A stretch of DNA of 64,000 nucleotides. Origin: Mangifera indica. Lineage: Eukaryota > Streptophyta > Magnoliopsida > Sapindales > Anacardiaceae. The stretch spans positions 5,766,001 to 5,830,000 of the forward strand of contig NC_058153.1 in assembly GCF_011075055.1 (NCBI RefSeq). The letters run 5' to 3'. Both the position numbers and the translations under genes were made by a program. Positions within the stretch are counted from its first letter, which is position 1; the number at the start of each line of letters is the position of its first letter. The notes beneath the pieces are model-generated. The model worked only from the letters and a program-made list of their open reading frames with translations, ran no database searches and had not been told where the DNA came from. Positions 10,440 through 22,237 of the stretch are shown here, one piece after another.

Positions 10440-13400
10440 GAGAATGGTTAAATAATATTTTAACTTCCCTCTTGGTACTTCAAATTAAAAATCTTCCAAT
10501 TTTTACTATATTGAAATCTTGAGTTTTCCATTAATTATTAAAATGCAATTTTCTTTTTCCAGTAAAATTATATACCATTAATAATGATATAAATTATTAA
10601 TAAATATATAATTAATATTTTCCACATGTTTTTCTAAGAATTAATTAATTAATTAATCTTTCTAGAAAAATCCTCGAGTCACAACCAAAATACATAATGT
10701 GTGCACCACATTGTAGCCTAAATAGACTTGTAAAATCCAACACCAAGATATTCGTTTCACAAAAATAACTCAAATTAATACAAGAGAAGCTATTGAAGGG
10801 ACTTATGGGCACACATAGTATAAACTTAATAATTAATTAATTAATTAATTTTCCTATATCGAAATAATTCAATACTTTATTGTCGGACTCCAAATTGTTT
10901 TGATAATATACAAAAATAAGTAAAAAGTATTAATTTCTCTAAGTCATGACAAAAATTGGACCAAAGTTGAAAAATATAAGTTTGATGTGAATATATGATT
11001 GTTTCACATCTAATGAATGATCATGTGTAGTTACAATGCATATCATTCAAGCAAAGGTATAAGTCGTGATGCCACAGCGTTCGTGGTGCTAAAATTTTTA
11101 GAATTTTCAAACAACATGATGAGCTATCATGCAAAATAGACACTTGACCATGCATGAACTATATAAGGACATTGACGAGAAAGGGGTGCTTGCTCATGGT
11201 TGAGCCAAAATGAGTCAATGTGGGAAAGGTAAACATATTATAGACAACCGTGCATAAAATAAATGCACAATCGTTCATGACTTGTATGAAGGCATTAATG
11301 AGCAATGGGTGTTGTTTATGATTGTTCCGTTCATTAGTGTTTTAAAATAAACATAGTGCACAATTGTTCAAAAGGTATGCACACTTGTGCATAAGCAAAA
11401 TTTCACCCATGCATAAAAATTGTTCATGGAAATCATTATTGGCTCTAGAATATTTTCGAGGAAATCATGTAACAGTATAAATGCTCACATATGAGTGGTG
11501 TTCGACCGTGCATGCACTTGGTGCTAATTAAGCAATTGATCATTGTGGTGCTAACTAAGCTTGACTTCATCTAAAAAGGTAATCTTGTGGTCATGAAAGA
11601 TTGTGCATTAGTATTGAACACCCATTTGCCTAGATATTTAAAATAAAATGCATATTTTTCACATGTCAACGGGTTACATTCGAATGTCCAATGGCTATTT
11701 CATGCTTTTAATATCTAAGGTCTATATAAACAAGTCATTTTGAGTTAGAGGTAGATAGAGACATAAAATACACAAGCCATTGCACTCTTACACCGCTAAG
11801 CTCTTATTTCATATATTTGAGAGAATATTTGTTCTTCAATTGTTGTAATTAGTTTTGTTGAGACATTATACACAAAACATTTTATTTTCAAACACTTTGG
11901 TGTCCCAAAAATCCATTGTGTTTGAATACAATCTCAAACAACTATTGTAAAGAGTGATTTTTTCTCTTATAGAACTTCAAGAAATTAGCTTAAATCAATG
12001 TCGAAGGCTTGATACAATAAGATTCTAACCACTATAAATTTTAAATGTCTCTAGCTCTATCTCTCTTTAATTTATGGTTATATTTGCTTTACTTGAATTT
12101 TAATTGCCTTTGACTGAATTTTATTATTTGTGTCAAGTTTTAATAAATCCTATTTACCCACTTTAGTATTAATATAGGCCATTAGGGTATTTTCTTAATT
12201 ACCAAATATAATTTATTCCACCAAAGGAATAGAGCTGAACTCTCTTGTCTATGTATGAATTAGGTAAGCTCTCAATTATCTATACTTCATGACCATTCAT
12301 CAATGTGATGTCCCTATGTGATAATCCATAATTGACTTAAGGCATATTCCTTTTCATCTTATTGACCATTTTGTCTCAATGTTCAATTATTCAACCTATT
12401 GAAAAATTCTAGTTATGACCAATCGTGAAAGGTAAATCATCAATTTATACAAACAAATAAACCTAGACGCAATCTGTTTTCAATAACCCAAATAATATCA
12501 TTAAGAGTATCATATAAAGTCTTTATAGGAGCAATGAATTCCACATCCATATACAATACTCTCATTGTTTAATGAGTCACGTACTGACATACCAATTGAG
12601 AACTTGCATTCTTGAGTTATCACCCCTTTGGTAGATCAAATCACGTAAGGCAATTAACATAGGGAGTTAATTATTCACTTAGGATTAAGATCATCATAAT
12701 AATGATTATCAAAATGAATTGATTTGGTCAAACAAAATTATTAATGAATCAATTATATTTTTAGTCTAAGTCCAATACACTTTTATATCACTGAAAAAAT
12801 ATATTAATGTCTCTATTTGGGAGTCATTACTCTAATAGCCAACAAAAGTTATCTTTTATTTGATTTAAGTCACATTACAATCTTATTATAAATGAAGTGT
12901 CCCTCTTTACACCCTAGATAATGGACTGTGAATTTTGACTATCAATTTATAATCATGTCTTTTTACATATACTCCCTGCATATGCATGATTCTAAAGCTA
13001 GAACATGATAACTAAGGCATAATTATTTGTTTGACATACAATCATCATAAACAAATATAAAGAGTGCAATAATGACATATGAATAAAATTCCTACCAATT
13101 TATTGTAGCCAAAATGTCGTTTTTATATATAATCTATCAATTTAAGGGCACTAGGACTAAAGCCTTTACTACTTTGATGCAAGGTGTATTATGCTCAGTT
13201 GATGTTTCTCATATATGAGACATGTATTGCATGCTACGAGATATGACCTCTATTGATGCGAGTTATAGTTTAACAAACCGAGAATGATTCCAAGGGCTCC
13301 ATTTCCCTCTCCAAAGAGGTTTGACAAACATTCAAGTAATAATCATGTAAGTGCAACTTATAAGCCTAATAATTGATGTCGTCTCACTTATCAAACATAG

Positions 13401-13620
13401 TTATAACATTCAAGTATGGGGTGTTGAGTGGATGTTATCATTTGATTTGAGACATGCTTTGAATATTAGGAGACATTATTAACTTATTCAAATTTTATGC
13501 TTTAGGCTTGACAACATGAGCCATCTCGACTATTGTAGTGCAAAGTTGGGGTATTCAATAGTTCATGGGTTAAACACTCACCACTCTAGTTCATGGGTTA
13601 AACAAACTCGGTTGAGTTGA
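10440..13620. other. Long gene-free intergenic region
   Basis: I see no coding region with a recognisable domain in these 3.2 kb. Runs of 'attaattaatta' occur at about 10630 and 10830. Phrases such as 'cgtgcat' and 'ttgtgcat' recur between 10980 and 11620, suggesting a decayed non-coding repeat, possibly a retrotransposon LTR. This is not demonstrated. Confidence 0.35.
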
Positions 13621-13633
13621 TTAGGGTGTCAAC

Positions 13634-14220
13634 TGTGATACCCCTAGGCGAATCCCACATCGACAAAGCACGGGAGAGATGCTGGGTCTGTGTGTGCTCT
13701 GTCTTTGGATCCCACATTGGTTAGTGGTGGGAGAATTGGATTGGTTAAATAGCCTGTGAGCTCCTTAACTGTTAAGATGCGTTTTGGGTTGCAAAGCCCA
13801 AGAAGCAAACCCATGATGGACTGTGTGTCCAAAGTGGACAATATCTTAACAGTGGGCTGGGTTATTGGACTAGAGATGTTACAAATGATATCAGAGCAAC
13901 TCCGCGTGTCCTCTTGATCGATGGTGGGGCAAACCTCAGCGAGGACGCTGAGTCCCGTAAGGGGGGGTGTATGTGATACCCCTAGGCTAATCCCACATCG
14001 ACAAAGCACGGGAGAGATGCTGGGTCTGTGTGTACTCTGTCTTTGGATCCCACATTGGTTAGTGGTGGAAGAATTGAATTGGTTAAATAGCCTGTGAGCT
14101 CCTTAATTGTTAAGACGCGTTTTGGGTTGCAAAGCCCATTAGCAAACCCATGATGGACTGTGTGTCTAAAATGGATAATATCTTGACAGTGGGCCGGGCT
14201 ATTGGACCTGGGGTGTTACA
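13634..14220 (+). mobile_element. Complete TRIM retrotransposon with TCAAC target duplication
   Basis: Two direct repeats of about 250 bp (13634-13883 and 13972-14220) begin TGTGATACCCCTAGGC and end GTTACA, with around a dozen differences by eye. The 88-bp middle starts with 'atgatatcagagc', one mismatch from the TGGTATCAGAGC primer-binding site complementary to initiator tRNA-Met. It ends with a polypurine tract, gtaaggggggg (13957-13967). The 5-bp repeat TCAAC flanks the element (13629-13633, 14221-14225). Size and lack of coding sequence fit terminal-repeat retrotransposons in miniature. I see no 5S rRNA sequence, so it is not a Cassandra element. Confidence 0.9.
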
Positions 14221-14225
14221 TCAAC

Positions 14226-14610
14226 GTAGAAGGTATTTAATGAGTAGTGTCTCTACACAATACTTATTACCTATTATTTGCTATGATGAACGAATATATT
14301 TCTAGAGCGTGTCACATACTATATTGGATTCAATTCCCAAAGGCTTATTGTTCTTGGTGGGAGACAATGACTTTAAAGTGTTAGACCTTGAAAAGGATTC
14401 AAAATCCCATAAACATGGGCACCTAGCCATTGCCAATATTAGTATGATTGATTGATAGTCACTAAAGAAGCATGAGATCTTTAATGTGACTAACCTTCAC
14501 CAATTGACACCAAAATAAAAATTAAGGCATGTTTATATGAAAAAAGGGTTTACTTCCTAAACGTGCGACTTAATGTTTCTATGGTTTTAAAAAATTTCAT
14601 CAAGTTAGCA
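14226..14610. other. Intergenic stretch, nothing recognised
   Basis: This lies between the TRIM and the tRNA gene. No gene or clear repeat was seen. Confidence 0.4.
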
Positions 14611-14622
14611 GAAAAACATAAT

Positions 14623-14696
14623 CGACCACAGTGGGAGTCGAACCCACGACCTTTTGATCCGAAGTCAAACGCGCTAATCCACTGCGCTATGCGGTC
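14623..14696 (-). tRNA. tRNA-Arg, anticodon TCG
   Basis: The minus strand folds as a complete 74-nt cloverleaf. The acceptor stem GACCGCA pairs with TGTGGTC with one G-T pair; the D stem is GCGC/GCGC. The anticodon stem TTTGA/TCAAA encloses the loop CTTCGGA, giving anticodon TCG, which reads CGA arginine codons. The T arm is GTGGG-TTCGACT-CCCAC, and the discriminator base is G. There is no intron. Boxes A and B are present within the D and T arms. A TTTTT terminator lies just downstream on the minus strand (14612-14616). Upstream are a CAA motif and a TATA-like block typical of plant tRNA genes. Confidence 0.96.
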
Positions 14697-14740
14697 TGTT
14701 TGGTCGTTCACTCGGACTATATATTTATATAGTAAAGTGT
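14697..14740. promoter_or_regulatory. Shared TATA-like block between the tRNA and the MUSTANG-like gene
   Basis: The palindromic run tatatatttatata at 14718-14731 reads TATATAAATATATA on the minus strand, about 22-35 bases upstream of the tRNA, with a CAA at about 5 bases upstream. Both are common in plant Pol III tRNA promoters. Read on the plus strand it sits about 30 bases before the likely start of the first exon of the downstream gene. The dual use is inferred. Confidence 0.5.
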
Positions 14741-14749
14741 AATACTGAT

Positions 14750-14935
14750 TGAAACTACAAAAGAAAACCTCTAAAACACTAAGGTTCCAACCACATCCCC
14801 AATTTCCAAAAATCGTTAATCGAAACACCCTTCTCCTTATAAGATCGATCGTTGACTCGCTTTCCCCAAATTTCGAAACGCCCCCACATCTAGGGTTTTC
14901 TTCTACCTGCAATCCCCCACCCCCTCAACCCCCTG
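14750..14935 (+). other. Probable 5' untranslated exon of the MUSTANG-like gene
   Basis: A C-rich, T-poor leader starts about 30 bases after the TATA-like run and ends at a good donor, CTG/GTATG (14935/14936). It contains 'ctagggttttc', a motif common in leaders of plant housekeeping genes. The intron would be 14936-16213, with acceptor GCTTCAG/AT, leaving nine bases before the ATG at 16223. The intron is T-rich. Short open frames in 15018-15414 fall within this intron and look like chance. Confidence 0.6.
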
Positions 14936-16222
14936 GTATGTTTTCGCTTCAACTCTTTCCTTTCTTTTCTTTATATCAACCCCCGATTCTCTTTCTTTTA
15001 CTGATTTTATTTTTGACATGCAAAATATTATCTTTTTTCACTGTTTATTTCTTCTTAATTCTTTCTATTTACTTGACAATGAGGTGCTTGTTTATATTTT
15101 TATCTCTTTTTTCAAGTGTGGACTGAAGGGTATTGTTTTTGGACCCGATCTTTGTTGGGTCTTCTTTTTCGAGGATCATGAGTCTTTGGCTTTGGTTGAC
15201 TCCAGAGTGTTACTCTTTTATTTTTGTTTCTGATCTATTTACTATTTGCTTTCGTTCTGTATGGAAATTGAATTTCTGCATTTTTGTTGCTAGTCTAGTA
15301 TTCAAATTTTTTTTTTTTTTGGTTTATGCATACAATTGTTTTTATTGGAAGAGAATTTTGTATTATGATAGTCATATTTGTATATCATATAATACTATTG
15401 TAGCCAGCCCATGATACCATGAGCTGTTTGTGTTATTTTATACTTTTATGGAAAGGTGTTGTTCATGCAGTTTAATTCCTAGTTTCATCTCTATATAATA
15501 CCAGATTTTTCTGGGAGTTTGACCAAATGAATGATTAAAGATCAATTGTACGTTAAAATTCATTGACTACTTCATAGAATAATAGAATGGAGCTTGGCAA
15601 TGTGAATTGATAGTTGGCCTGTTTACACAGTATTGTTAATCCTTTGCTTGTTATGCTAGCAATGTAATACACTGGATGTAAACTTGATTTGTTTATTTGT
15701 GTAGTAGGGAACTTTTTATCCTTAAGTCAATTATGTGACTAATTTTTTCCCTTTATGATGTGAAATGATTATATCATTGTCATCTAATTAATGAGTTATT
15801 AGCTTGTTTGTGAGGAAGTGGATGAGTTTTAAATTTTAAGGATATGCCATCATCGGCTTATGGTGGTAGTTCCATCTGCTTAGATTATAAATATTAATAT
15901 ATGAATAACTTTTTCTTTTGGGTTTTGATATCCTATAGGACTTGAATAGCCTTGTTTAGAATTGTGAACATACTCTAAAACCCCTTTTTCTGGACAATTA
16001 TTTTTTGTAACAAGCACAGTTGCATTTTTCTATCATTTTTTATATGACTTTACACTGTCATAAGCATCCTTGTTTATTATCAACATGTAGGATGGGTTTT
16101 GTCCTAGAATCAGTTCAAAGTATAGAATTTTAAAATTCTTTGAGACTGGAGGAATGCATATGAGCTGTTTTTCTGTATAATGTATGTCTTTTGGTTGTCT
16201 ATATGAGCTTCAGATATTGGCA

Positions 16223-19028
16223 ATGGTGAAGGGGAAGCTTATACTAATCTGCCAGTCTGGTGGAGAATTCGTAACCAAGGATGATGGATCATTGTCATAT
16301 GATGGAGGGGAGGCAAATGCCATAACCATTAATCCAGAAACAGCTTTTGATGACCTGATGCTAAAATTAGCGGAACTTTTGAACTTTGATCACAAATCTT
16401 TGTCCGTCAAGTATTTTCTTCCAGGAAATAGGCGAACACTCATCACTTTATCAAATGACAGAGATTTAAAGAGGATGTATGATTTTCATGAGGAGGCAGT
16501 GACTGCAGATGTTTTTGTCACAGGGAAAGCAGGTTTTCAGCGTGAAGTTTTAACCTCTCCTGTTGGCAGGTATATATAAACTTTTCATATCCATCCTGCC
16601 TATGGGTGTTGTCTTAATTAATCTTTTGGACAATTCAATTTTTTTCTATTTTGAAATTCATTGGTTATTAATTATGTTGTAGAGGAGGGAACTGTCCTGG
16701 TATCCATAAGCAACCAGGTTATTGCTAAATTTTACTGTAATGGTGAAATTATGAGAGTAAATTTCAGTATTTGTTATTGTGCTCAGTGATTGGTGAAATG
16801 CAGGTGACTGCAGGGAGAATGAAATTTTTTCTGGCATTGACTCATGTTTTTTTATCGCTTGCAGGGGAAAAGGTGTAAAACTGGCTGAAACAGTGCCTCC
16901 TCATACAGGATCACAAGCTGCTGCAACTACTAAGGCCCCTGCGTCAAGATCTGCAGCCTTTACTGACTCTGGTGAACCTAGTGATGCTAATCTTTCTCCA
17001 GGTAGTCCTGCCAGCAGTCCAATTAGATTTGATATCAGTTCTACCCCTGCTGATACTGTTAAGAAGCGAAGGCGTGCTGCCTCCCACAAAAAGGCTGCAG
17101 GCTCTGAAAATATTGGGAAGAGAAGAAAAAGTGTATCTAGGAAAAAGTATGTTCGGAAACGTGGTGGCTCTGCAGTAGATGATGACATGGATCAGCAACA
17201 GAATGATGATTCTCTTGCTGATGTTCCTATATTTCCTTCTACTGTTGCTAACTCTAATTTATCACCTGAAGATACGGTGGCAATATGGAAAGATGGTATA
17301 ATTGGTGAAGGTCAGGAATTCAGTAGTGTGCATGAATTTCGTGATGCATTGCATAAATATGCCATTGCAAATCGTTTCAAGTATAGATTAAAGAAGAATG
17401 AGAAAAGTCGTGCTAGTGGAACATGTTCTGTTGAAGGTTGTTCGTGGAAGATTTATGCAGCTTGGGTCCCTTCTGAAGAAGTGTTCAAGATAAAAAAGAT
17501 GAATAAAACACATACATGTGGAGAATCTAGAAAGGCTGCTCAACCAACCAGGAGTTGGTTGGTGAGTATTATAAAGGACAAGTTACGAGAGAACCCACAT
17601 AGCAAAGCAAAGCATATTACTGAGAGCATTCGTCGAGAATTTGGGATTGAACTAAAATGTACCCAAGTATGGCGTGGAGTATTAGATGCTAGAGAGCGGC
17701 TTCTGGGTTCGTACAAAGAGGCATATAATCAGTTGCCTTGGTTTCGTGATAAGCTTTTGGAAGCAAACCCAGGTAGTTTTGTGGAGCTTTCCACTGGTGA
17801 TGACAAAAGATTTCAGAAACTCTTTGTATCCTTTGAAGCCTCAATACATGGTTTTCAAAATGGTTGTCGCCCACTTCTTTTCCTGGACTCTACACCTTTA
17901 AAATCAAAACATCGTGAGATCTTGTTGACTGCCACTTCAGTTGATGGGAATGATGGCGCTTTTCCAGTTGCATTTGCTATAGTTGATATTGAGACTGATG
18001 AGAAGTGGCATTGGTTTCTGGAGCAGTTGAGATCTGCAGTGTCAACTTCACAATCCATAACCTTTGTCAGTGATAGACAGAAGGAGTTAATGAAATCTGT
18101 GCTTAATGTATTTGAGAATGCACACCATGGTTATTCTATTATCCGCCTTTTAGATGAGTTCATGATAAGTTTGAAGGGCCCCTTTCATGGACCGGGGAAA
18201 AGTACTCTGCCAGTCAATTTTTTGGCTGCTGCCCAAGCAGCCAGACTTGATGTTTTCAGGAATTCCTTGGAGCAAATTAAACGTGTTTCTTCTGGTGCTT
18301 ATGAGTGGCTCATTCAAATTGAACCAGAGTACTGGACGAATGCAGTTTTCAAGGGTGAGAGCTATCATCAAATTACATATGATGTCGCAGAGTTATATGT
18401 TAACTGCATAGAGGAAGCGCGAGAACAGCCCCTCATAAGGAAATTAGAGTCAATTCTGGGTAAGATGATGGAGTTGATGAATAATCGTCTACTTGAATCA
18501 AGCAGGTGGTCTACTAAACTTACTCCTTTAAAAGAGGAAAAACTGAAGGAAGAAACTTACAGAGCACGCTTATTAAGAGTATTGTTCTCATCCGAAACCT
18601 TATTTGAGGTCCACAATGACTCCACAAATGTTGTTGATACAAATAAACATAGCTGCAGTTGTCAGGAGTGGAAAGTGACGGGGCTCCCTTGCCGCCATGC
18701 TATTGCTGTTTTCAATGTCACAAAAAGGGATGTGTATGATTATTGTTCAAGATACCTCAACGTTGATATGTATCATATTGCTTACTCCAAGTCGATAAAC
18801 CCTGTTGCAGGCCTGGTGAACCCTCCGGCAGATGGAAAATCTAAGTCAAAAGCTAACTTGGAGGATTCCGACGTACTTCCTCCGGCAACAAAATCTTCAA
18901 ACCAACATAAGAGGAAGCGAAACAGAGATGGATTGATAGAAAGAACTGTGACTTGCACCAAGTGCCTGGGAGTGGGGCATAATAAAGTTTCATGCAAGGT
19001 GGTTAATTTAGAGCTTCTACAGTCCTAA
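16223..19028 (+). CDS. Domesticated MULE transposase protein with N-terminal PB1 domain (MUSTANG-B-like)
   Basis: Two coding exons, 16223-16569 and 16865-19028, join in frame (AG/G, arginine) to give 836 residues. The 295-bp intron has GTATAT…TTGCAG borders. In order: a PB1 domain (about 5-95, 'KLILICQSGGEFV…DGSLSYDGG'); a basic, serine-rich linker with likely nuclear signals (KKRRR, GKRRK); a MuDR-type Cys/His DNA-binding segment (about 285-335, ending HTCG); the MULE transposase core with candidate catalytic D457 (FLDSTPL), D519 (FVSDRQKEL) and E625 (DVAELY); a SWIM zinc finger (C713, C715, C725, H727); and a C-terminal CX2CX4HX4C knuckle. MUSTANG genes are transposase-derived host genes; the PB1 domain marks the B clade. 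No TIRs or target duplication flank it, consistent with a host gene. A start at 16184 is also open but lacks family similarity before residue 14. Its role is presumably nuclear and DNA-binding; targets are unknown. Confidence 0.92.
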
Positions 19029-19655
19029 CTTTTCTTATGTATTAAAATAATAATGTATATTTGTGGTAGGATTGCTCTCATATCATGTTTATGTGGTTGG
19101 CCATGCCTGAACTTATTTGTGTGTTGAACCTTTGGCTCTGTATTTATGTTTTTTACACCAGACCAGCTAGACTTTCTCAAAGCTATGTTTCAATTTATTT
19201 TCTGTTCATGTCGTAGTTCTTTAATTTATAAATTCAATTGTGTAAACTTCATAAATTGCCCTTCATAACCGGATTTATGCGTGTCTTAGTTTCCTAAAGC
19301 CATTGTTTTCACTTGAATTAGTTATTGTTAGAATTATATTGTTTTGTTAGATTAATTAATAAGTTTAATCTAATTTACAATCTTCAATTGGTTTAATTTA
19401 AGTTAGTAGTTGCATAATTCTGGTATTTAATTAGTTTAGTCATGGAATATGTCCATCAGGCGATCATTAAACACCTTTAAGAGTGGGTTTGGTTTGAAAA
19501 ATCATTTATTATGAATAATAAAAGATTATTATTTAAAAAATTAATCAATATAAATTATTATAATTAGATATAATAAAAAAATTTTATAATATTATTTTAA
19601 TTAAATATCATTAAATATAATTATTCTAAAATATTTTTTATATTAATTATTATAT
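19029..19655. other. 3' flank and AT-rich spacer
   Basis: The region after the MUSTANG-like stop contains AT-rich sequence with several AATAAT-type runs (from about 19045) that could serve in polyadenylation. From about 19490 it is very AT-rich. No gene is seen. Confidence 0.4.
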
Positions 19656-19659
19656 TAAA

Positions 19660-20390
19660 AATGTCCCTTTGAATACTGAACCAAAATTATCAATATCAAA
19701 TAAATTACACTCATTAAAATTATTAACAGTTTGTTGAATTATATAATGTTCTTCCTGTTACTAAAGGTAACATATCAATTTAATTAACTGAAGAATGTTT
19801 TCTTCTATAATAACATCTTATGAAAAGAAAAGTTACACTCATTGTCATTAAAAATGACAAGACTGAAGACAAAATGTATTTCATTATTAGTGTTTTTGAT
19901 CGTTTGATGGTGCCAAAATTATAAAGAAAAACCCCTTGCCTTGGTAAACTGCACAATTGTGACTTAATAAAAAAGATTGAGCAAAAAATGTTTTGAAATG
20001 ACCTTTACTAGAAATTTTCCCTTGTAAATCATTTACAAAAATATTGAAGTTCTTAAGATAAGTGAGAACATCTAATGATTTGAAAATTTCTCCTATAAAA
20101 CTATTGGTAGAGAGATCTAAGGATACCAAGCTTACCAATTCCTCAAATGTGTTAGGGATGGCACCTTCAAGAGATTGAGATTGAAGGCCCTCAGGGGTGG
20201 TGGGAATTTTCCTGATGAGATTTTTTGCCAAATCTGGATCTCTTAAGACCTCTAACTCTGTATGCTTGGAGACAAAAAACCACTCAATGAATTTGATGAC
20301 AAGTTTACCTGCAAGATATACTGAAGAGTCCATAAGGTGGGGGTATGCTGGAGTTTAATTTGTTTGAGCTTAACTGCAGATCTCTCAGAG
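19660..20390 (-). pseudogene. Third LRR receptor kinase copy, truncated fragment
   Basis: The minus strand matches part of exon 4 of the receptor genes at 28792-30789 and 50124-52121, covering the last LRRs, the transmembrane segment and the start of the kinase domain (for example 'FKTFFAQSFLLSH', the counterpart of 'FKTFFAQSFLLNH'). It lacks the whole N-terminal ectodomain and most of the kinase. It has an internal deletion of about 35 bases near 20170 and several frameshifts. The kinase-side end reads 'tgtccctttgaatactgaacc', which is identical to copy B and not to copy A. It lies outside the tandem duplication, about 8 kb from copy A. Confidence 0.88.
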
Positions 20391-20880
20391 ATCTCTTGCA
20401 GCTGTTAGGACATAAATTGCAGGCAACATACCCTCCAAGCTTCTCTTGCAGTTATCATCAATCTTCCAAGAAGGCGGATCATATGAGAGGAGTGGGACTA
20501 GGGATGGCAAAGAGCAGGTAAGAGATGACCCTTTGCCACCAGTCCTTGGTGCCAAACTCCGAATAACGTGCAGCTTTGGTGGCCACATTATCCCTCGCCC
20601 CCACAACAAATCCCTCTGCTACATAGGCAACGACACACATCTCTGTTGAGTAAATGCACCGCCCATCTCTCTAGAAATCTCCCTCTCCACAAGATTCCAC
20701 AATTTTGCTCCAGCCTTATACAAGTTGCAGCCATCTCTCTCAGAATCAAAAAACTAGTGCACCGCCTGTCTAGAATTCTTCTTCTAGACTCGCAGCAAAC
20801 TGCTACTCAAAGAAGCATGAAGAAAAATTAAAGTCGGCTAACTAACCAACATCAACAACTAAATATAGGCTTGATGTCCA
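20391..20880. other. GC-richer stretch, possible gene fragment, unidentified
   Basis: Base composition is higher in G+C than the flanks, and both strands have open frames of 67-87 codons, none with a domain I recognise. The first bases 'gatctctcagagatctcttgcag' overlap the end of the LRR fragment. Possibly a captured exon; function unassigned. Confidence 0.25.
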
Positions 20881-21390
20881 GCCATACGTGTGCAAAAATT
20901 AGTAGAGTGCACGCATGCAAGAGCTGTGAGCGTGTGAGTTAAGAGATTGTGAGTGAGTCTTCAATAAAGAGTTGTGTGTGCGCGCAAAAATAAAAGGTGT
21001 GAGAGCAAAAAATAAAAAGTGTCCAACTTTCAAGGTGAAGGTTTGGTTTTAAGTCTCTATCACGTTTGTGAAATTTTGATTTATCTGGTATAATAATTGT
21101 GAGTCTGATCACTATGTCCCAAGTTTATCCGTCCAACATATAGGTGAGGTCCCGGTTATAAAAATATAAAAAATAAAAAATAAAGAGTGCAAGTGATAGT
21201 GAATGGTGTGAGAGCTTAGGTGTTGTGCTGTGAGTTAGTGTAAATTAAACAAAGAGCTCAAGGTTAATGAATGTGTGTGTTTGAGTGTTTTAAATGTTGT
21301 GAGTGTAGAGAAGTATTCGTGTAGGTGTGGTTTTGTAATTCTTGAATATTAATAAAATTATTGTTTTACAATTACCATTTTTGCTAACAG
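20881..21390. other. GT-rich non-coding stretch, LTR-like in composition
   Basis: Repeated phrases such as 'gtgtgagag' and 'gtgagtg', an 'aataaaattattg' run and an absence of coding frames give it the look of an LTR with a poly(A) region. No second copy occurs in the window, so this stays a suggestion. Confidence 0.25.
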
Positions 21391-21394
21391 TCTC

Positions 21395-22237
21395 ATGAAG
21401 GTTTACCGCCACTCATCACAATCCTCTTTTTGCATCTGCCTCTTTCATTCTCTTCTCCATGGCCAAGGCTTCTCAATGAAATACCAGCTTGCTAATGAAG
21501 ACCTCGAGTCTCTTGTATCAAAGAATATGACAGGATAACAGCAATGGCTCCGGGCTACTTCAAAGAGGGCTCTCTGACACCACCATGGATTGCTTACTGA
21601 ATCTTGATAGTGATAACAACTTTGACGCTCAACCTGAGGCCAATCACAACAGAGAGGTGACGTATGATGTGCATTATTCTATGTCAAATTAGCCTGTTGT
21701 AAAAACAACTTCATCCTTGGGCTCATCTTCTTCAAGCAATTCTCTGTCAAACTTGTCACCGATTCATGTTCGCATTGAGGATCAGAAGAATGGGATGGAG
21801 GAAAAAATTGCACGTATGAGTTCCACTTATATGTAGTTGCAGCTTCTGCAGCCTACAAAGACTTGATTCTGGCAATTTACCCCACAAAACCAGCAACTCA
21901 AGCTAAATCTGAAAGTCTGCTAGTGTATATAGAATGGCTGTGACTTCAACTCCTACATTAGTCCAAATTCCTGTTGATCAAATTCAGCAGCAGTATGTTG
22001 GTTACTCTCAATTGCAGCACCCTTCTCGGTCTATTGTGATTGCTTCTGGTGTTGCTGCTAATCATGGTTATGAGTGCGCAAATCCTGCTCATGAACAAGT
22101 TTACTATGCATCACAACAAGCCGCTTGGTTGCCTTCTCAAAGCATGACCGCAGATGCTGCAGTTGCAGCATTAGCCGATGCCACAAAACAGATGCCTGTA
22201 GATAACACCATGCAGCAGATCAGAACCTCACAGGCAC
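21395..22237 (+). pseudogene. PB1-domain protein pseudogene (PAL OF QUIRKY type)
   Basis: Near 21475 the plus strand reads KYQLANEDLESLVS, the C-terminal signature of plant PB1 domains. Then follows a low-complexity Ser-rich stretch ('SSLGSSSSSNSLSNLSPIHVRIED'), and later, in another frame, 'VQIPVDQIQQQYVGY' and 'NHGYECANPAHEQVYYASQQ'. These resemble the C-terminal half of the plant PB1 proteins related to PAL OF QUIRKY, as I recall the family. In-frame stops at 21690 and 21834, a frameshift before 21934, and loss of the first part of the PB1 domain make it dead. At 22238 it runs into a CACTA-type transposon end. Confidence 0.7.

Noticed and set aside
13644..14009. A 121-codon minus-strand frame
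   Set aside because: It lies across the first LTR, the interior and the start of the second LTR of the TRIM, antisense to it, with no family similarity.
14550..14912. A 120-codon minus-strand frame spanning the tRNA
   Set aside because: It reads straight through the tRNA-Arg gene and the leader exon of the opposite gene; the middle part is translated tRNA. Not a protein gene.
14936..16213. Plus-strand frames of 71-125 codons at 14749-15414
   Set aside because: They fall in the leader exon and its T-rich intron, are hydrophobic from T content, and overlap each other in different frames.
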